A DNA stretch of 64,000 bases from Bradyrhizobium sp. 190 (lineage in GTDB: Bacteria > Pseudomonadota > Alphaproteobacteria > Rhizobiales > Xanthobacteraceae). Positions 61,703-64,000 of the stretch are shown here, piece by piece; position 1 is the first letter of the stretch; each line of letters starts with the position of its first letter. Location: positions 992,001 through 1,056,000 of the forward strand of contig NZ_JADPJL010000008.1 of NCBI RefSeq assembly GCF_023073415.1, in the 5' to 3' direction. Position numbers and translations under genes: made by a program. Under the pieces are notes generated by a model. The model was not told where the DNA came from, ran no database searches, and saw only the letters and a program-made list of their open reading frames with translations.

Positions 61703-64000
61703 ATGCTGAATAATTCATCGCAAGACGTCAGCGCGGAGAGCCCGTCGTTGTTTGGGGGTGGCATGCTGTGGCGGATCAGGCTGGGTGCGATCCAGTGGCT
61801 GATCCTGAGTGCGGCGGTGCTCGTGATCGCGATCATGCTCGGCACCGGTTATTTCGCCATGCAATACCGCGAACGGGCGCTGGAAGTCGCCGAACGCGAA
61901 CTCAACAACAGCGCGCTGCTGCTGTCGCGGCATTTCGACCAGCAATTGCTGGATCTCCAGCACGTCCAGGAAGACGTCGTGGCTGGCCTGCGGGCGGACG
62001 GGGTTCACACCGCCGACGACTTCGAAAGCAAGATGTCGACATTGAGCGCACACGAGATGCTGCGCACGAAGCTCTCGGTGCTGCCGCATGTGGGAGCCTT
62101 GAATCTCTGGAGCGCGAAGGGCTGGCTGATCAATTCGTCCGAGATGTGGCCGGTGGCGGACAAGACCATCACGGACCGACGCTACTTCCAGGAGTTCATG
62201 TCGGGCAAGCCGACGCCCGACGTGATCGTCGAGCCGGTCGTGAGCAAGGTGACCAAGGTCTGGACCACGGTCTTTGCGCGAAAGATCATTGGCCGCCAGG
62301 GCGAGATCATCGGCTTTGCGGTCCGCGGCGTCGAACCTTCGCACTTCGAGCACTTTGTCGCATCGCTGGCGCTGGGCAGCGACACCGCGATTTCGATGAT
62401 TCACCGCGACGGCACCATCATCGCCCGCTATCCCAAGGACGATAAGCTGATCGGCCACAGCGTCGCCAATACGGACGCGTTTCAGCAAGCGCTGGCGCTG
62501 GACGGCAATGTTTCGGGACGCTTCACCAGCGCGCGGTTGTCCGAAGACAAGGTCGGCGCGGTCAAGTCGCTGAAGCACTTTCCAATCCTCATCGTCGCGA
62601 CCGCGAGGACGCAGACCGCACTCGCCGACTGGCGGGCGCAGGCCAGGCTGCAATTTTTTGCGGCGGCGCTGGCGATCATCGTCGTGATCGGCATGGTCTT
62701 CCTGATCGTGCGCCAGCTGCGCGGCCAGCATGCAGCGGCGCAGCGCAAGCTTTCGGAGAAGAGCCAGCATCTCGACACTGCCATCAACAACATGACGCAG
62801 GGCCTGCTGCTGTTCGATTCCTCAGGGCGCCTCGTGATCTGCAACCGGCAATATATCGACATGTTCGGGCTCTCGACCGACGTGGTCAAACCCGGTTGTC
62901 ATCTGCGCGACCTGATCCAGCACCGCCAGGAGAGCGGCTCCTTTGTCGGCGACGTCGACGCCTATTGTGCCCGGTTTCTCGATCCCAATGGCAGCCTGGT
63001 TCAGGACACCGTGACCTCGACGCCGGACGGGCGCGCGATCCGGCTTATCTTCAAGCGCTCGCAGGACGGCGGCTGGGCCGCGACATTGGAAGACGTCACC
63101 GAAGGGCGGCGCGACCAGGCCAGGATCGAGCATCTCGCCCATTACGACGCGCTGACCAATCTGCCGAACCGCTCGCTGTTCCAGCGCCATGCCGAAGGGT
63201 TGCTGCTGGAAACCGAGGGGCGCGAGTTCGCGATCCTCTATATCGACATCGACGAGTTCAAGCGTATCAACGATACGCTGGGACATCTGATCGGCGACGA
63301 ATTCCTGAAGGGCGTGGCGGAACGGTTGCGCCAGTCGGTGGGACCGGAAGATTTCATCGCCCGTCTCGGCGGGGATGAATTCGCCATCCTTCAGCACGGT
63401 ATCGGGAGCGCCGAGGATGTGCGCGCACTGGTCGCGCAGATCTATCAGGCGCTGCGTACCCCGTTCGACTGTCATGGCCACCAGCTTTCCAGCGACGCCA
63501 GCATCGGCATCGCAGTCGCCCCGCGCGACGGCTCGGACCTGTTCGATCTCCTGAAGAACGCCGATATCGCCATGTATGCGGCGAAGGCGGCCGGCCGCAG
63601 AACCTATCGCTTCTTCGATCCCGCGATGGAGCAGCAGGCCAATCATCGCCGCGAACTGGAGGCGGACTTGCGCGCGGCGCTGGCCGAGGGCGGCTTCGAA
63701 CTGCACTATCAGCCGCAGGTCGATCTGCGCAGCGATCGTGTCACCGGCTGCGAGGCGCTATTGCGCTGGCGGCATCCGGTGCGCGGCATGGTCTCTCCGG
63801 CGGACTTCGTACCGGTCGCCGAGGAAACCGGCCTGATCGAGGAGATCGGGCAGTGGGTGTTGCGCACCGCCTGCGCCGAAGCTGCGACCTGGCCTAACCA
63901 TGTCCGCATCGCCATCAACGTCTCGCCGATCCAGTTCCGGTCGGAAACGCTGTCGCTGAAGGTCGCGGCTGTTCTCTCCGAGACCGGGCTCGACCCGCGC
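61703..64000 (+). CDS. Membrane GGDEF-EAL protein with dCache and PAS, 3' end outside window
   Basis: 766 codons are open from ATG 61703 to the window end. Layout: helix 1 (WLILSAAVLVIAIMLGTGYF); a periplasmic dCache-like domain (about 55-300; NLWSAKGWLINSSEMWPVAD, RRYFQEFMSGKPTPDVIVEP); helix 2 (FFAAALAIIVVIGMVFLIV); a PAS domain (about 350-460; LDTAINNMTQGLLLFDSSGR); GGDEF intact at 556-560; EAL starting at 684-686, continuing to WPNHVRIAINVSPIQFRSET. About 150 residues of the EAL domain remain outside. It likely senses an external ligand and makes or degrades c-di-GMP. Confidence 0.93.
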   Translation, partial: MLNNSSQDVSAESPSLFGGGMLWRIRLGAIQWLILSAAVLVIAIMLGTGYFAMQYRERALEVAERELNNSALLLSRHFDQQLLDLQHVQEDVVAGLRADGVHTADDFESKMSTLSAHEMLRTKLSVLPHVGALNLWSAKGWLINSSEMWPVADKTITDRRYFQEFMSGKPTPDVIVEPVVSKVTKVWTTVFARKIIGRQGEIIGFAVRGVEPSHFEHFVASLALGSDTAISMIHRDGTIIARYPKDDKLIGHSVANTDAFQQALALDGNVSGRFTSARLSEDKVGAVKSLKHFPILIVATARTQTALADWRAQARLQFFAAALAIIVVIGMVFLIVRQLRGQHAAAQRKLSEKSQHLDTAINNMTQGLLLFDSSGRLVICNRQYIDMFGLSTDVVKPGCHLRDLIQHRQESGSFVGDVDAYCARFLDPNGSLVQDTVTSTPDGRAIRLIFKRSQDGGWAATLEDVTEGRRDQARIEHLAHYDALTNLPNRSLFQRHAEGLLLETEGREFAILYIDIDEFKRINDTLGHLIGDEFLKGVAERLRQSVGPEDFIARLGGDEFAILQHGIGSAEDVRALVAQIYQALRTPFDCHGHQLSSDASIGIAVAPRDGSDLFDLLKNADIAMYAAKAAGRRTYRFFDPAMEQQANHRRELEADLRAALAEGGFELHYQPQVDLRSDRVTGCEALLRWRHPVRGMVSPADFVPVAEETGLIEEIGQWVLRTACAEAATWPNHVRIAINVSPIQFRSETLSLKVAAVLSETGLDPR

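Noticed and set aside
61715..63706. Two long minus-strand frames (61715-62770, 62822-63706)
   Set aside because: Antisense to the GGDEF-EAL gene, which is complete in motifs on the plus strand.
1..64000. CRISPR array or insertion sequence
   Set aside because: No regularly spaced short direct repeats and no transposase were recognised.

Overview
The window is GC-rich chromosomal DNA of an alphaproteobacterium, most likely Bradyrhizobium or a close relative. The evidence is protein style (MaoC/SDR pairs, DUF2177, DUF892, DUF992), many short exported proteins of unknown role, and long intergenic inverted repeats of the type common in that genus (822-906, 53449-53529, 55336-55415). No rRNA, CRISPR array, insertion sequence or phage gene was seen.

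Layout. 1-11.8 kb is ordinary housekeeping DNA: a cut-off MaoC hydratase, an SDR, a GNAT, a DapA-family aldolase, a Nudix hydrolase, an AraC regulator, a large PAS histidine kinase, a GrlR-like protein, a VOC protein and several exported proteins. 11.8-19.8 kb is partly decayed: a degenerate tRNA-Arg 3' half, a broken cupin gene, two coupled 28-codon ORFs, a lipoprotein hydrolase, a GGDEF-EAL protein, an isolated fabA, and remnants of a TetR-MFS pair.

19787-48834 is best read as a 29-kb genomic island. A 25-bp direct repeat marks both ends. The right copy is the 3' end of an intact tRNA-Arg(UCG) gene (48810-48886, minus strand), and the left copy is a lone tRNA 3' end. The island carries a complete urease operon in the order ureA-B-C-E-F-G-D followed by a urea transporter and a GntP-type permease, a divergent nickel permease, a Bax-inhibitor-1 protein, an exported beta-carbonic anhydrase, a seven-gene Mrp-type cation/proton antiporter operon, an RND pump with its adaptor, and a soluble histidine kinase with two paralogous LuxR-type response regulators. 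No integrase was found. The set (urea uptake, nickel uptake, urease, exported carbonic anhydrase, proton antiporter) could act together in pH homeostasis and nitrogen supply; this is inference.

48.9-64 kb returns to core-like DNA: exported proteins, an EamA transporter, a chemoreceptor, DUF2177, a 1-Cys peroxiredoxin, then a run of small stress-type genes (winged-helix-like protein, CsbD-like, zinc ribbon, DUF296/PPC, DUF892 ferritin-like with a possible EcfG promoter, SemiSWEET) and a GGDEF-EAL protein cut by the window end.
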